A stretch of 24,785 nt of DNA from positions 1 through 24,785 of the forward strand of contig DAOOGN010000067.1 in assembly GCA_035415725.1 (NCBI GenBank), read 5' to 3'. Of this stretch, positions 24,535 to 24,785 are shown in pieces. Positions within the stretch are counted from its first letter, which is position 1. Every line of letters starts with the position of its first letter. The DNA is from DSWT01 sp035415725. GTDB taxonomy: Bacteria > Chloroflexota > Anaerolineae > B4-G1 > SLSP01. A program made the translations under genes and the position numbers. The notes beneath the pieces were generated by a model. It had not been told where the DNA came from, did not search any database, and saw nothing but the letters and a program-made list of their open reading frames with translations.

Positions 24535-24550
24535 CGAGTTGCCAACTCGC
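24534..24550. repeat. Short palindrome GCGAGTT-GCC-AACTCGC
   Basis: Perfect 7-bp arms in the leader of the HD operon. It is the third member of the mini-palindrome family found at 9855-9869 and 12361-12385; the other two have GCGAA in place of GCGAG. Confidence 0.6.
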
Positions 24551-24625
24551 GCTACAACACTCAGCAGTGAAAGTCTTTTTGTCATGCTAAAGGGAGAGAG
24601 CCTTCACTTGCCCGCTCCGGGAACG

Positions 24626-24655
24626 ATTATAGCATAGGAGGAAAGAATATGTAAC
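24626..24655 (-). promoter_or_regulatory. Putative promoter of the HD-TyrA-GT4-MFS operon, -35 supplied by repeat copy F
   Basis: On the minus strand: -35 GTTACA (24650-24655, 4/6 to consensus), 18-base spacer, -10 TATAAT (24626-24631, perfect). Five of the six -35 bases are the end of repeat copy F. The start would lie near 24619, leaving a leader of about 118 bases that contains both hairpins described. Confidence 0.5.
24636..24651 (+). promoter_or_regulatory. Orphan ribosome binding site and ATG at the left edge of copy F
   Basis: AGGAGG (24636-24641) precedes ATG (24649-24651) by seven bases. The last base of this ATG is the first base of copy F, and TAA follows at once. It looks like the translation start of a plus-strand gene separated from its body by the element, but could be chance. 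Confidence 0.3.
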
Positions 24656-24785
24656 TATTCAGCCACCCTTGTCAGGTGGCGAATGGGACTTTGGGGAGGG
24701 TGCATAATAGGTTACCCCTCCGGCAGGTGCTGACCCTCTCATCCCCCAACCCCCTTCTCCCCCGCCAGCGGGGAAGAAGGGGGCA
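24651..24785 (+). mobile_element. Interspersed MITE-like element copy F (left part, cut by window end)
   Basis: Starts with GTAACTATTCAG and runs through the first hairpin, the GGTTACCCC..CGGCAGG variant block and the CCCCCTTCTCCCCCGC/GCGGGGAAGAAGGGGG stem to the window edge. The left flank AAGAATAT should reappear beyond the right end if the 8-bp duplication rule holds. Confidence 0.88.

Noticed and set aside
1..24785. CRISPR array, tRNA, rRNA or transposase gene
   Set aside because: The repeats are long, dispersed and irregularly spaced, and no tRNA-like cloverleaf, rRNA segment or DDE/HUH protein was seen.

Overview
The window looks like GC-rich bacterial chromosome, most plausibly from an uncultured Chloroflexota (Anaerolineae-type) genome. 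I base this on the gene mix (a huge alpha-2-macroglobulin lipoprotein with a PBP1C-like synthase, an unusual L,D-transpeptidase with a LysM domain, a GT4/MFS/TyrA-like operon) and on the abundance of GC-rich palindromic intergenic repeats. The lineage call is inference. I see no rRNA, tRNA, CRISPR array, phage gene or transposase gene.

Layout. On the plus strand at the left are folD (96-971) and an adrenodoxin-reductase-type ferredoxin/NADP reductase-like flavoprotein (1455-2798). A minus-strand envelope block follows in the transcription order nucleotidyltransferase (13386-12433), class A PBP resembling PBP1C (12323-9918), and a 2000-residue alpha-2-macroglobulin lipoprotein with an intact CVEQ thioester (9147-3145). 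PBP1C and bacterial A2M are a known functional pair; here two non-coding mobile elements separate them. Next come a plus-strand orphan of 143 aa (13928-14359), then minus-strand priA and a LysM/L,D-transpeptidase with no base between them. A visibly more A/T-rich module (20306-18624) encodes an XRE/ImmA-IrrE regulator-protease and a DUF4411 PIN-like toxin candidate whose 5' end carries a +1 frameshift. The right part is one tight minus-strand operon: HD-domain protein, a 41-aa four-cysteine protein, a TyrA-like protein that has lost the usual catalytic motifs, a GT4 glycosyltransferase and an MFS transporter.

Two things stand out. First, the 41-aa protein (23995-23870) overlaps the HD gene by ATGA and ends one base before the TyrA-like ATG. 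Its cysteines follow C-X6-C-X2-C-X5-C exactly, the [4Fe-4S] loop pattern of endonuclease III/MutY, but without a glycosylase domain. Second, six copies (two cut by the window edges) of a 270-341 bp non-coding element with ends GTAACTATTCAG/CTGAATAGATAC fill most intergenic gaps. Their internal hairpins show compensatory stem changes and loops present in both orientations. A second, unrelated 155-bp element has a 13-bp perfect terminal inverted repeat and a 5-bp target duplication.

The envelope genes probably act together in cell-wall and surface defence. The right-hand operon looks like a small lineage-specific pathway of unknown product.
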